A DNA stretch of 11,835 nucleotides from Candidatus Heimdallarchaeota archaeon (GCA_030602675.1 JAUVZH010000040.1:1-11835), one strand, 5' to 3'. Shown: positions 1 through 7,820, counted from the stretch's first letter. The notes: a model not told the origin generated them from the sequence alone. Numbers and translations: made by a program.

Positions 1-417
1 GATATCCATTGCCACCAATTGTTTTTTTAGTTTAACAACAGCTTGATTCCATGTCTCATTTGCCCGTTTCTTTAGTCCTATATTATGTCCATGACAGATG
101 ATAAACCGACCCTCGAGAGTATTAAGCTTCACATAAGGAACTACTTGAATGTCAGGTCTATCAAACAGCAGATTTCCTTCATGCCCCATTCCTCCTGTTA
201 CAAATACAATTTTCTCCTTGAAACCTTCCTTTGCACTCCATGTAACAAAAGTCTCTAGAGCTTCTTTTCCTTTCTTATCGTAATTATCCAAAAAGTCACC
301 ATTCATAATAATTAAGTCTACAGTGTTCGACACACTTCTTAGTGCTTCAATGAATTCTTCTCGTAAACAACCTTCTGAATCCAAATGCACATCACCAAAT
401 ACAACAGCTTGGGTCAT
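1..417 (-). CDS. Calcineurin-like metallophosphoesterase, N-terminal 139 residues (partial)
   Basis: The reading frame opens with ATG at 417 and is still open at the left edge, so only the first 139 residues are visible. Metallophosphoesterase motifs appear in order: GDVHLD (residues 8-13, metal-binding D9 and H11), NGDFLDNY (D41, D44) and CHGHN (H109, H111). The third motif, usually GNHD or GNHE, reads GGMGHE at 75-80, so the usual Asn is replaced by Gly; this is the main oddity. Family members hydrolyse phosphomono- or diesters, and some are nucleases (Mre11/SbcD) or partners of DNA ligase. The spacing and the short HGH motif look more like the small archaeal phosphoesterases than Mre11, but the missing C-terminus prevents a firm assignment. 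A strong Shine-Dalgarno (AAGGAGG) lies 10 nt before the ATG. The gene starts 2 nt after the helicase stop and is the last operon gene in view, which suggests a job on nucleic acid with the helicase (inference). Confidence 0.82.
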   Translation of the reverse strand, partial: MTQAVVFGDVHLDSEGCLREEFIEALRSVSNTVDLIIMNGDFLDNYDKKGKEALETFVTWSAKEGFKEKIVFVTGGMGHEGNLLFDRPDIQVVPYVKLNTLEGRFIICHGHNIGLKKRANETWNQAVVKLKKQLVAMDI

Positions 418-419
418 TT

Positions 420-2720
420 CTAGCCATCCTCCTTGTTTTCTCGAGATAGTAATGAGTTGACCATTTTAATTGCATCATCTGATACTTGATCCAGTAATTG
501 TAGGATAGTCTCGTAAGGTTGTTGAATTTGTACATTATTTTGCACTAGTTTCCTCATTTGGTTATTTATTTTCTGAAATTCTCTGAAAAGATAAGCAGCA
601 TTACCCAACTCTCCTCCTCTATCATAGATCACTAGTTTACCTTCATGCACATTCACAACTGTTCTAAAAGATGGTTCTGAGATATGTAATACTATTTCAG
701 AACATTTCAAAATAAGGTCTTTCAGTAAGCTTAATGTTTCTCTTTTTTCTTTATAACCTACCTTCTTTGGAAAAATTACCTCTGCTAGCAAACCACTAGT
801 CTTCTCCTGCCAGTGGTAAGATTGTTTCTGTTGATTGTTATCTTCTATTTTCTTTCCTGTTTTTGTGTATCTCATAATTTCAGCAGTTTCTCTTTGTATA
901 ACCATTTTGCCATATCGAATGGTTAGTTTACCAAATTTCTGTACTCGAGCTTGCTTTTCAATTTGGAAAACTGGTGGTTTCAATTTGTTTCGTTCAATTG
1001 TAGATTTACTTAAGTGCAGTTTTTCTACTACAATTTTTCCCTTGAGTAAATTTAAAACCCGATAAATATCTCCATGTTTTCCTTGGTAAAGTAGATTTCC
1101 TGGCAAAGCCATTCTTAGAATTCTTTGTTCTTCAATTTTTCCTATTACCCTTTCATTTTCTTTAGATTTTTCAATTATTACCCATCTTTTTTCAGCTGAT
1201 CGAATTTTGTGGTTTCGGATGAAATGGCTCAATTCTTGTTCATCAGCTATAACTAATTCGCGTTTTTCATTCTTTACTTTGTGGTTTCGTGTTCGTAAAA
1301 TCCCGTCTGCCATCAACATGACAATTGCTGTCTTGGTTATTTTTTCGCATTCCTTTGTTTGACAATAGGAAAGAATTTCTTCAAAGGTTGTTTGTCCCAT
1401 GCAAAGTCTGAATAACACAAAAGCTTTCATTCTTTGTAAGGATTTAGAGTCAAATAATGTTTGCTCGGTAATATTTTCTTCTAGAATGGTCTTTATAGTC
1501 CGATAATTCTCTAAGTAATAGTTATCTAATGGACGATCTGTATCTAATACTATAGTGAAATTCTTTTTCTGGGTAAGATCTTGAAATCGCAATCGTCCAA
1601 ATCTTTGTAATAGACCGTTCTTACCTGTTATAGGCCAACCAATGTTTATGATGTGTTCTATTTTCGGGATGTCCATTCCTAACTCAAGCAAAGAAGTTGT
1701 GAATAAAAATCTAAGTGACCCATTTTTTATTTGGTTTAAAATGTCTGCTTTATCTTGCTCAGTTAGCTGACTATTTATGCACATGAATGGTGAGTTGAGT
1801 TTTACAATCTCCATTGGTAATCCGGTTCTCTTCATCAAACGTTCGTTAAATTTTGCTACTAGCTGGCTAACTTTTCGTATGCTATCAACAAACACTAGAC
1901 ATACTCCTCCTATTTTCTGAAGATAAGGTTCAATTCGGTTCAAAATAAATTGCTCTAGAGAATCCCTAGGAAGTATCATCACTCGAACTATTCCTCTTCT
2001 ACCAGCAGCTTGTATGATATTTGCACTTGGTATAAAATTATCTCGAAATGAAGCAACATCCTTGACTGTGGCGGATGCAAGGATTATTCTAAGTGTGGGA
2101 TTTGTTTGCTTGAAGACTGCTATAAATTCTCGAACATGTGTCAAATATCCTCCCGAACCCGCATGTATTTCGTCGATAACTAACACATCTGTTAGTTTAA
2201 TCCAGTCAAGAAAACCATACTTATCTTCTTTAAAACATCTATAGAACAGTTTATCTAAAGTTGCTAAGATAATCTGTGGTTTTTTCTTTTCAATCTGCTC
2301 TAAGTCTTCCTTTGAAAGGTCACCATTATATCTGCTGTAAGTGATTTTTTTGCCTGTTGCTTCAAGAAGATGATTACAATAGAGAGCTAGTCTTTGTTCT
2401 TGATCAGCAGCTAGTTGTTTAGTAGGATAGATAATGACTACATTTGAAATCTTTTCTTCTAATAACTCCTTGAGTATTGTAAACATAAATACTTCTGTTT
2501 TTCCAGCTCCAGTTCCCACTGTAAGGAAAAGATCGTTACCTGCTAGAATGGTTTTCATAGCTTCTAATTGGTATTCATAAAGAGTATGGGGAAATACTCC
2601 CTTCAAAGCTTTGCCAATAGTTTCCATGTTTACTTCAGGATTATCAATAAAGTAATTAGTTTTCACACTTTCTTGTGGTAAGATAGTAAAGGTTGCTTTG
2701 ATAATACAATGGTTTGACAT
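420..2720 (-). CDS. SF2 DEAD/DEAH-type helicase of the Hrq1/MrfA kind
   Basis: A 766-residue ATP-dependent helicase with a full superfamily 2 motif set: Q-motif-like HTLYEYQLEAM (45-55), motif I GTGAGKTE (69-76), Ia YPTKQLAADQ (98-107), II DEIH (183-186), III SAT (216-218), V TTSLLELGMD (341-350) and VI QRFGRLR (372-378). The motif I and Ia wording, TTSLLELGMD and the late IYDRGGELGNAAYLF segment (698-712) match the Hrq1/MrfA group, whose C-terminus carries an MZB/DUF1998-type domain. Here that domain lacks the usual cluster of four cysteines. The closing arginine of motif VI sits one residue early, but the ATPase core looks intact. Relatives unwind DNA in repair, and DISARM defence uses a helicase with a related tail. 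The ATG at 2720 is 2 nt after the preceding stop. In this operon it probably remodels DNA for the Cas1-like protein or the phosphoesterase (inference). It is not Cas3: it has no HD domain and its motifs differ. Confidence 0.88.
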   Translation of the reverse strand: MSNHCIIKATFTILPQESVKTNYFIDNPEVNMETIGKALKGVFPHTLYEYQLEAMKTILAGNDLFLTVGTGAGKTEVFMFTILKELLEEKISNVVIIYPTKQLAADQEQRLALYCNHLLEATGKKITYSRYNGDLSKEDLEQIEKKKPQIILATLDKLFYRCFKEDKYGFLDWIKLTDVLVIDEIHAGSGGYLTHVREFIAVFKQTNPTLRIILASATVKDVASFRDNFIPSANIIQAAGRRGIVRVMILPRDSLEQFILNRIEPYLQKIGGVCLVFVDSIRKVSQLVAKFNERLMKRTGLPMEIVKLNSPFMCINSQLTEQDKADILNQIKNGSLRFLFTTSLLELGMDIPKIEHIINIGWPITGKNGLLQRFGRLRFQDLTQKKNFTIVLDTDRPLDNYYLENYRTIKTILEENITEQTLFDSKSLQRMKAFVLFRLCMGQTTFEEILSYCQTKECEKITKTAIVMLMADGILRTRNHKVKNEKRELVIADEQELSHFIRNHKIRSAEKRWVIIEKSKENERVIGKIEEQRILRMALPGNLLYQGKHGDIYRVLNLLKGKIVVEKLHLSKSTIERNKLKPPVFQIEKQARVQKFGKLTIRYGKMVIQRETAEIMRYTKTGKKIEDNNQQKQSYHWQEKTSGLLAEVIFPKKVGYKEKRETLSLLKDLILKCSEIVLHISEPSFRTVVNVHEGKLVIYDRGGELGNAAYLFREFQKINNQMRKLVQNNVQIQQPYETILQLLDQVSDDAIKMVNSLLSRENKEDG
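428..434 (-). promoter_or_regulatory. Shine-Dalgarno of the metallophosphoesterase gene
   Basis: AAGGAGG on the minus strand is 10 nt upstream of the ATG at 417 and lies inside the 3' end of the helicase gene. It fixes the start of the phosphoesterase and points to translation within one polycistronic message. Confidence 0.75.
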
Positions 2721-2722
2721 TT

Positions 2723-3289
2723 CTACATTTCCCTTTCTATTTTTGCTCCATATAAAATTGACAAGATAGATCTAAACTCCTTCTTAAGAAAGTCCATTAT
2801 TTCGTCTTCAGTAGAATTTTCATTTCTTTTAGAATAAAATTGGATTATTCTGGAAATGCATTTTGTTATTGCTTTTTCTCTTCCCTCCCAAGGTAAGAAA
2901 ATGACTTGTGATGATAGCTTTTGAAGTATTCTTTGTTCCTCATGTTCTCTTAAAATAATATCATTCATTAATTCGTTTCTTTCTTGTAATTCAGCACAAA
3001 CTTGAGGTTCGATTCGCAAATGGGAAGGCAGTGGTTGTCCCAATATGAGACTGTTAGAAAGTTGAACCAAATTATCAAGTTGTGTTCCTTCTTTTAGACC
3101 ATAACGGTATTTGTATTTTTGCCTAACACGCCAGATTAAACCCTTTTCACGTAAATCTCTAAGTGTCAAATAAGTTTCAGTAAGAGCTATACCTGTACCT
3201 ATAGCAATCTCTTTTGCCTTTTTTGGATAAGCAATCCCATAGTTTGTGAAATTATTTAACAAATATAACATTACTCTAAATGTATCCAT
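2723..3289 (-). CDS. Small protein with an N-terminal winged-helix-like domain, function unknown
   Basis: A 188-residue protein I do not recognise as a named family. Residues 1-65 read like a winged helix: hydrophobic helix 1 (MLYLLNNF), the helix-turn-helix KAKEIAIGTGIALTETYLTLRDLREKGLI and a basic wing (WRVRQKYKYRYGL). The rest is predicted helical and charged (for example residues 101-125, rich in E and R) and ends in KKEFRSILSILYG; no catalytic motif is seen. The ATG at 3289 lies inside the last codons of the Cas1-like gene (19-nt overlap), with GAGGAG 11 nt upstream, so translation is likely coupled. The helicase gene follows after 2 nt. The position suggests a DNA-binding accessory of the Cas1/helicase pair or an operon regulator. 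It is too long and lacks the ferredoxin-like pattern expected of Cas2, so I do not call it Cas2. Confidence 0.72.
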   Translation of the reverse strand: MDTFRVMLYLLNNFTNYGIAYPKKAKEIAIGTGIALTETYLTLRDLREKGLIWRVRQKYKYRYGLKEGTQLDNLVQLSNSLILGQPLPSHLRIEPQVCAELQERNELMNDIILREHEEQRILQKLSSQVIFLPWEGREKAITKCISRIIQFYSKRNENSTEDEIMDFLKKEFRSILSILYGAKIEREM

Positions 3290-4773
3290 TCTATTTCAAG
3301 CTCCTCAAATCGACTACAGTATTCAATTACTCGAGGTGAAAATTTACTTGATGGTAGATTATACTCTACAAGAAAATCCTTCTCTCGATTTTCAAATAGG
3401 GGAGGTAAAGTGTCTAAACAAGCAATATCCTTTTTCACTTTCCCAGCTATTTGCTTAGTTGGGTAATACACTAACGGTTTAAAATCCACTTTTCTAATCT
3501 CTTCTTGACAAATCCTAAAAGCAATACTCTTCAATTGTTTTCCCATAACAGATTCTAAAGAGGTCCATTGAGATGCTAACCGCCAAAATTTAATTGGGAT
3601 CACTCTGTCACAATCTACTATTTTGACCATTAATTGCTTCTTGAGAAATCTTTGATGAATGGATGATAATAATACATTAAATTCAACAACAAATTGCTTA
3701 CAAGCTTCTCTGAAAGATTTGTAAGTCTTTCCATTGAAGATACATGGATTATCAAATAACTCTTGCTTGAGCTGGTAAAGTAGTTCTTCTCCACGTTTGT
3801 TAACCACATAAACTATTTCTCCCTTAAACCCTTCAAGGGAATCAATACAGGCACTAGTTATTCTTTTGTCTAGGATTGCTTGCACTAGTTTTATGTGTCC
3901 TGCGAACTTCAATGCTTCACATAAATCAAGTACTAACCCCATCCATGCTAGATCGGAATAATAACTAAAATGAGTAAAACCTCCTACCCCAAGATATTTC
4001 AAACCTAATTCATCAAGTATTTTCCATAATTCCTCTTCACAGAGAATAAACATGTAGTTAAATAAAACATCTCCTTTGGTTCGAGCCATTGTCTGGTAAT
4101 TACCAACCAGCCTTTTTTTTTGATACAATCGATTAGAGACTCGATTACTGATAGCAAAATCGAATGGATGTATGAGTTCATTGGTAACTTTCCAGGTTAT
4201 CTCTGCTGCTGAAGCTTCAGAAAGATTGCAGAGAATATTAGTATGACAATGAAGTCCATACAGATAAGCATCACTTATTGCATCTAAATAACGTTGCCAT
4301 TTCTGTTTTTCTGAGGAAAAACCACGAAATATCTGAACCATTGCTAAACGATTAGATAGGTTTGAGTGCCAGAAAATGTTGTTAAACCCAGAAGAAAAGC
4401 GAATTGCATCAACTGTGAGAGCCTTTTGATTATCCATTCGTTCAATTTGAAACCATCCTTGAGGAGAAGTAATACGTACATAATGACATCCCTCATTAAC
4501 TAATCTTTGTTTTACCTCCTCAGAAATCCCCTGATAGTCATAAATAAATTGAATGTCTGTAAGGTTGTATTGAAGTTTTCCAACCAGAAGACAATCATCT
4601 TCAATAGTCACTTGTTGCTCTGGTAATATCTGAAAACCTAATCTCACATTATTCTTTCTTCGAGCATCTTCAATCGTTAGACCCGTCAGTTTATACACTT
4701 CTTCATTGAAGATGTACCGCTTATCCTTAACACATAGCACATATTGGTTTTCATTCTCTCTACTTTTACTCAA
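3271..4773 (-). CDS. Highly divergent Cas1-family integrase-like protein
   Basis: The C-terminal two thirds of this 500-residue protein follow the Cas1 pattern. LSEASAAEITWKV (184-196) matches the motif around the catalytic Glu of Cas1 (EGxxAxxY), giving E186. KGDVLFNYMFILCEEELWKILDELGLKYLGVGGFTH (233-268) matches the NxLLNYGYxLL...GLDPxxGFLH segment, giving H268. MGLVLDLCEALKF (278-290) matches the LALDLMEEFRP helix, giving D283. The three metal-binding positions are therefore present; the H-to-D spacing of 15 is close to known Cas1, and E-to-H (82) is somewhat long. The downstream pattern up to about residue 365 also fits. Residues 1-140 and 430-500 are not recognised. Cas1 joins DNA ends into a target (spacer acquisition, or casposon transposition). 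No Cas2 or CRISPR array is in view. The start is TTG at 4773, one nt past the upstream stop, chosen because AGGAG lies 8 nt upstream and no ATG occurs before residue 113. The family call is motif-based; equivalence to ordinary cas1 is not claimed. Confidence 0.72.
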   Translation of the reverse strand: MSKSRENENQYVLCVKDKRYIFNEEVYKLTGLTIEDARRKNNVRLGFQILPEQQVTIEDDCLLVGKLQYNLTDIQFIYDYQGISEEVKQRLVNEGCHYVRITSPQGWFQIERMDNQKALTVDAIRFSSGFNNIFWHSNLSNRLAMVQIFRGFSSEKQKWQRYLDAISDAYLYGLHCHTNILCNLSEASAAEITWKVTNELIHPFDFAISNRVSNRLYQKKRLVGNYQTMARTKGDVLFNYMFILCEEELWKILDELGLKYLGVGGFTHFSYYSDLAWMGLVLDLCEALKFAGHIKLVQAILDKRITSACIDSLEGFKGEIVYVVNKRGEELLYQLKQELFDNPCIFNGKTYKSFREACKQFVVEFNVLLSSIHQRFLKKQLMVKIVDCDRVIPIKFWRLASQWTSLESVMGKQLKSIAFRICQEEIRKVDFKPLVYYPTKQIAGKVKKDIACLDTLPPLFENREKDFLVEYNLPSSKFSPRVIEYCSRFEELEIEWIHLE

Positions 4774-4774
4774 A

Positions 4775-6820
4775 TCAGCTACTCCTTGTTTTCTTTCTTT
4801 TTTGGATCAACTTGAATGTTGTATTGCAAACAAGACAACTAACAGACATTAACCCTTGAGTTGGTCTGTCCCCAGTTCCGAAATCCTCAAGTACGATTTC
4901 TCTTCCCTCCTCAAAGCAAGTCGGGCACAAATAGACATACAATTCCTCATTTTCTGGTGAATACCCTTTGAAACTCTTTGGAATTAAGTCGATGAATTCC
5001 TCAATTGAGTATTTCTTGGTAACTGTTTCCTTTTCTCGAAAATGCTTACACCCAACAGTGTTGCTTCTCAATGTTCCTTTTGCTCGATGAATATCTTCGC
5101 TGGAAATTTTTCGTTCAGCTACATGTTTTGTTCTTTGCCAGAAGGTACAGCGTTTTTTTACATACCAATAACAATTTCCACAAATGACTTTGAAATGAGC
5201 TGGAAATTTTCTGCATGTATAATACGTAAGACTTCTACCTTTTGGTGGTTTAACTGTTAAAGTTTTTATGGAAAATCCTTTCTTAGTTAAATCCTGTATC
5301 GCTTGTGTTGCTTCAAAAGCATTAACAACAAGCATTGAGCAAATCTTGTTTAAAGTTATAGGATATTCTACATTTACAAGTAGTTCTTTCAGAGCGCGTT
5401 CAAGTGTTTGCCTATCCTTTTTCCCAGTTAAGGATGATTCTTCAACATTGTAAGAAGTCAGTAATACTTTATTCAAAGAAGAAAGATTATCTCTTGTATC
5501 TTGAGTCATTTGCTCTCTAAAGCAATTTAACATCTGAGTAACTTGAAACAACAAATAGCTATTATTGGAAGTGGATAAGATTCTAGCAATAGTTTCCTCT
5601 TTTTCTTTAGATGATTCCAACTTACCAATTAAGAGTTGTAAATCATCGAATTGTAGCTGTCCTTTCGAAAAGTTATTAAAAATTTCTTGCACCAACACCC
5701 AATCGATGATATCATTTTCAGATTCTTTACGAATGGTTGTAATGATATCTAATGGATTGTTTAACATCTCTTCAAAGTAGGTTGAAGCAATAAGATATTG
5801 CTGTCCAAATTTAGTCAAAATATAGCGACTGTAACAATTTTGTACTTTTGTAACTAATGCGAATGGTCCTAAAAGATTTTCTTGTAAACTCTCAAATAAG
5901 GTAAATTTTTGGTGATATTCTGAGCTGAATATTAATTCAAAAAGGAGTTGCTTCATTTCAGCAGCTGTTTTCTTATTTTCAGCTTGGAATATTCGAATGC
6001 TTGTTGTTTTCATTAGACGTTCAATTAATTCTTTCTTTGATGGAGAACCTGAATACAAGGAAATGAGAACAAATCTCAAAAGAGTATCTTGTAAATCTAT
6101 ATCCTTAAGATCTTGGCATTGTGTTATATTTGATTCTCTTGGAAAAACAACAATATCACTAAGACCATTTTCTACATCCTCGACTGGAATCAAACCTACT
6201 GATAGGTAATGTTTCCGAACATGGTTTTTTTCTCTTTTAGGAAAAAGGAAGAGAATGGGATCTATATCATTAAAGCTCCAGTATTTACTAGCTTGAGTAA
6301 GAGTCTTAGTCTCGTCAAAAGGATCAATAAAAATATATGCATCAACAATCGGTAGCTGGATTTTTGCCTTTAAGGAATCATCCCTGCTTTTTTTATATAA
6401 TTGGTTTCGAAATAGAGTGGAATAACTAGTAATGATTAGTTTGTTTAATGCTAATGGATGACTATTTCCTTTAAATTTTGAAAATGTAGAAGCAATCTTC
6501 ATTCCTGCAAGAGTTTTTTTAGAGGTTTCAATTGCTAGTTGCCTTTCATCTGAATTAATATAACTATAGATCTTCCTAGCTTGTTCGGATGTTCTAACAA
6601 CTATCATAGCTGTTTGGTTGGATAATCGTGCTGCAAGTAAAGCTACAGTGGTAGCCAACTGCAGCTGGTCTGTTGGATCTATTCCATAAAAGAAGATGTC
6701 TGTCTCACATAGAACTGTTTTACGGATGATGTCAATGTCAGAAATGTCTGTAAATGGATAATCCCGCAGGATTGTGACTATACTTATTGGCAAATTCATT
6801 CTATAAATCACTGTTATCAT
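4775..6820 (-). CDS. Large protein with degenerate helicase-like N-terminus and two C-terminal cysteine clusters
   Basis: A 681-residue protein of unknown function. The N-terminal 230 residues resemble the first RecA domain of an SF2 helicase in which the key residues are lost: where PTGSGKT is expected the protein has DPTDQLQLATTVALL (48-62), followed by a motif-Ia-like IVVRTSEQARKI (73-84), a motif-Ic-like IITSYSTLF (129-137) and IFIDPFDE (163-170) in place of DEAD. Residues 250-350 look like the winged helix found after helicase cores (YILTKFGQQYLIASTYFEEML). Residues 470-540 read as a further winged helix. C547, C550, C558 and C591 (with H593) form one metal-binding-like cluster; C632/C635 and C662/C665 form a zinc ribbon. 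I infer a non-ATPase, DNA- or RNA-binding scaffold. The ATG at 6820 overlaps the upstream gene by 20 nt; ATG at 6799 (codon 8) is an alternative with a 1-nt gap. Its stop is 1 nt before the Cas1-like start. Confidence 0.72.
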   Translation of the reverse strand: MITVIYRMNLPISIVTILRDYPFTDISDIDIIRKTVLCETDIFFYGIDPTDQLQLATTVALLAARLSNQTAMIVVRTSEQARKIYSYINSDERQLAIETSKKTLAGMKIASTFSKFKGNSHPLALNKLIITSYSTLFRNQLYKKSRDDSLKAKIQLPIVDAYIFIDPFDETKTLTQASKYWSFNDIDPILFLFPKREKNHVRKHYLSVGLIPVEDVENGLSDIVVFPRESNITQCQDLKDIDLQDTLLRFVLISLYSGSPSKKELIERLMKTTSIRIFQAENKKTAAEMKQLLFELIFSSEYHQKFTLFESLQENLLGPFALVTKVQNCYSRYILTKFGQQYLIASTYFEEMLNNPLDIITTIRKESENDIIDWVLVQEIFNNFSKGQLQFDDLQLLIGKLESSKEKEETIARILSTSNNSYLLFQVTQMLNCFREQMTQDTRDNLSSLNKVLLTSYNVEESSLTGKKDRQTLERALKELLVNVEYPITLNKICSMLVVNAFEATQAIQDLTKKGFSIKTLTVKPPKGRSLTYYTCRKFPAHFKVICGNCYWYVKKRCTFWQRTKHVAERKISSEDIHRAKGTLRSNTVGCKHFREKETVTKKYSIEEFIDLIPKSFKGYSPENEELYVYLCPTCFEEGREIVLEDFGTGDRPTQGLMSVSCLVCNTTFKLIQKRKKTRSS
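4782..4787 (-). promoter_or_regulatory. Shine-Dalgarno deciding a TTG start (Cas1-like gene)
   Basis: AAGGAG on the minus strand is followed by 8 nt and then TTG at 4773. It lies in the last codons of the upstream gene. As the frame has no ATG until codon 113, this site is the main support for the TTG start. Confidence 0.7.
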
Positions 6821-7448
6821 TACTCACTTCTTTGGTTACTAAAAGCTCCTCTAGTTGTTTAGGAAGCGAAAGAAGTTCTTCACCAACAAACCACTCAAGG
6901 GATTCTTTCATGTATACTTCAAGTTCAACAGGAGGACAACCGATGATACTCGATGCTGGAAAGCTATCAAGAAAATACTCACATAACTCTTGCACAGTTG
7001 CATGTTTATTCGTCAGACTATCAATTAGACTTTCTATATGCTTCCTGCAAGTAATGAGTTGTTGAAGAAAGGAATCATTTAACTCTTCATTGAGTTGACT
7101 TTGGAGTTGCTTTGGTAAGTCAAATTTTGGTTGATTGATTGCTAAAATAAAGCGAAGTAAGCAATTATTTATGTCTAAAACTAAAGGTTGTGTTGTAGAA
7201 CGAGGGCGTTTCTGTAGTATCTTCAAATCAACTAAAGTTCTTATCACACGTTTAATAGTTCTTACCGAGATAGATGGTTCTAAGTGGTCTTCTAGGTATT
7301 TAACTGATGGAATGACATACTGACTATAAGTAACAAAATCTTTAACAAGAAAGTCTAGTATGAATTGAGTGCTTTTACTAATTTTAAAATCGGTATCAAA
7401 TGATCTAAAATCTCTATTTAACAATTCCAAATTCTCGGTAATTGACAT
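6801..7448 (-). CDS. Winged-helix-like protein, first gene of the Cas1-like operon
   Basis: A 215-residue protein with no family I can name. Residues 24-95 fit a winged helix-turn-helix: helices STQFILDFLVKDF and VIPSVKYLEDHLEPSISVRTIKRVIRTLVDLKIL, then the basic turn QKRPRSTTQP. The second half is mostly helical, acidic and without recognisable catalytic residues. Its ATG at 7448 follows a 427-bp gene-free stretch and a TATA-like box 30-40 nt upstream, so it probably opens the operon. The next gene starts within its last codons. A second, separate winged-helix-like protein lies three genes later, so the operon encodes at least two small DNA-binding-like proteins. It could be an autoregulator or a structural subunit that reads DNA ends for the Cas1-like protein; the sequence does not decide. 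Confidence 0.72.
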   Translation of the reverse strand: MSITENLELLNRDFRSFDTDFKISKSTQFILDFLVKDFVTYSQYVIPSVKYLEDHLEPSISVRTIKRVIRTLVDLKILQKRPRSTTQPLVLDINNCLLRFILAINQPKFDLPKQLQSQLNEELNDSFLQQLITCRKHIESLIDSLTNKHATVQELCEYFLDSFPASSIIGCPPVELEVYMKESLEWFVGEELLSLPKQLEELLVTKEVSNDNSDL

Positions 7449-7479
7449 TCTTTATCAATAATTTAAGGTAAAATTATAC

Positions 7480-7487
7480 ATTTAAAG
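7480..7487 (-). promoter_or_regulatory. Putative TATA box of the Cas1-like operon
   Basis: On the minus strand the sequence CTTTAAAT sits 32-39 nt before the ATG at 7448, in very AT-rich DNA. With the usual archaeal spacing of about 25 nt, transcription would begin some 10 nt before the start codon, giving a very short leader. No clear Shine-Dalgarno precedes this ATG, which fits a near-leaderless message. This is only a pattern match. Confidence 0.35.
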
Positions 7488-7643
7488 TACTAAAAGTGAC
7501 AAAAAACGAAAAGGTCAGAAAAATGAACAAGAAAAGAAGGCAGGAGAAGACCTGTTTTCCACCTACGGAAGATTACTTTATGTCCCTTTAGAATTATCAA
7601 AATGTAGTAATTTTGTATTTTTTTCCTTTTTTAATTTCCAATT

Positions 7644-7820
7644 AAGAGGAGCTCACAAACAATTCATCTTCTATTTTTCTCTCGGAAGCTCGTGTCGACG
7701 ACGACCGTAAAAGGAGGTCTCCACGAAGTGGAGGAAATAGGTCGCACGAGAGGAGCGTTCAGCGACTGAGAAGGATAGTATAGGAATTAGTTCCTTTTTC
7801 CGAATTTGTGAGCTATTCTT
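7644..7820 (+). ncRNA. Candidate structured RNA closed by a long inverted repeat
   Basis: This GC-rich island in AT-rich non-coding DNA can fold extensively. A perfect 10-bp stem (AGCTCACAAA at 7650-7659 with TTTGTGAGCT at 7805-7814) closes it and extends by AAGA/TCTT (7644-7647 with 7817-7820) past a 2x2 internal loop. Inside, CTCGTG (7689-7694) pairs with CACGAG (7745-7750), CGACC (7702-7706) with GGTCG (7740-7744), with a 7-nt bulge on one side, and the tip is CTCCAC-GAA-GTGGAG (7719-7733). A further AGGAA-TTAG-TTCCT hairpin lies at 7782-7795. The strand is uncertain. The plus strand is preferred because a TATA-like TTTTTTAA lies near 7627 and a pyrimidine-rich tract (7815-7838) follows, as in archaeal terminators. 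No open frame fits. I do not recognise it as RNase P, SRP, 5S or a known riboswitch. It lies just upstream of the Cas1-like operon, so a link to that system is possible but unproven. The rest of the 7449-7875 gap shows no further structure. Confidence 0.5.

Noticed and set aside
2723..3289. Cas2 candidate next to the Cas1-like gene
   Set aside because: At 188 residues it is about twice the usual length and reads as a winged helix, without the first-strand Asp and ferredoxin-like pattern of Cas2.
7728..7750. RNase P RNA, because GGAGGAAA followed by GTC recalls the CR-I region
   Set aside because: The partner conserved region with ACAGAA is missing, the element is too short, and the purines are used in a local hairpin.
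7650..7814. MITE or small insertion element bounded by the 10-bp inverted repeat
   Set aside because: No target-site duplication flanks the arms. Instead, pairing continues outward (AAGA/TCTT past a 2x2 loop) and nested inner stems exist, which fits an RNA fold better.
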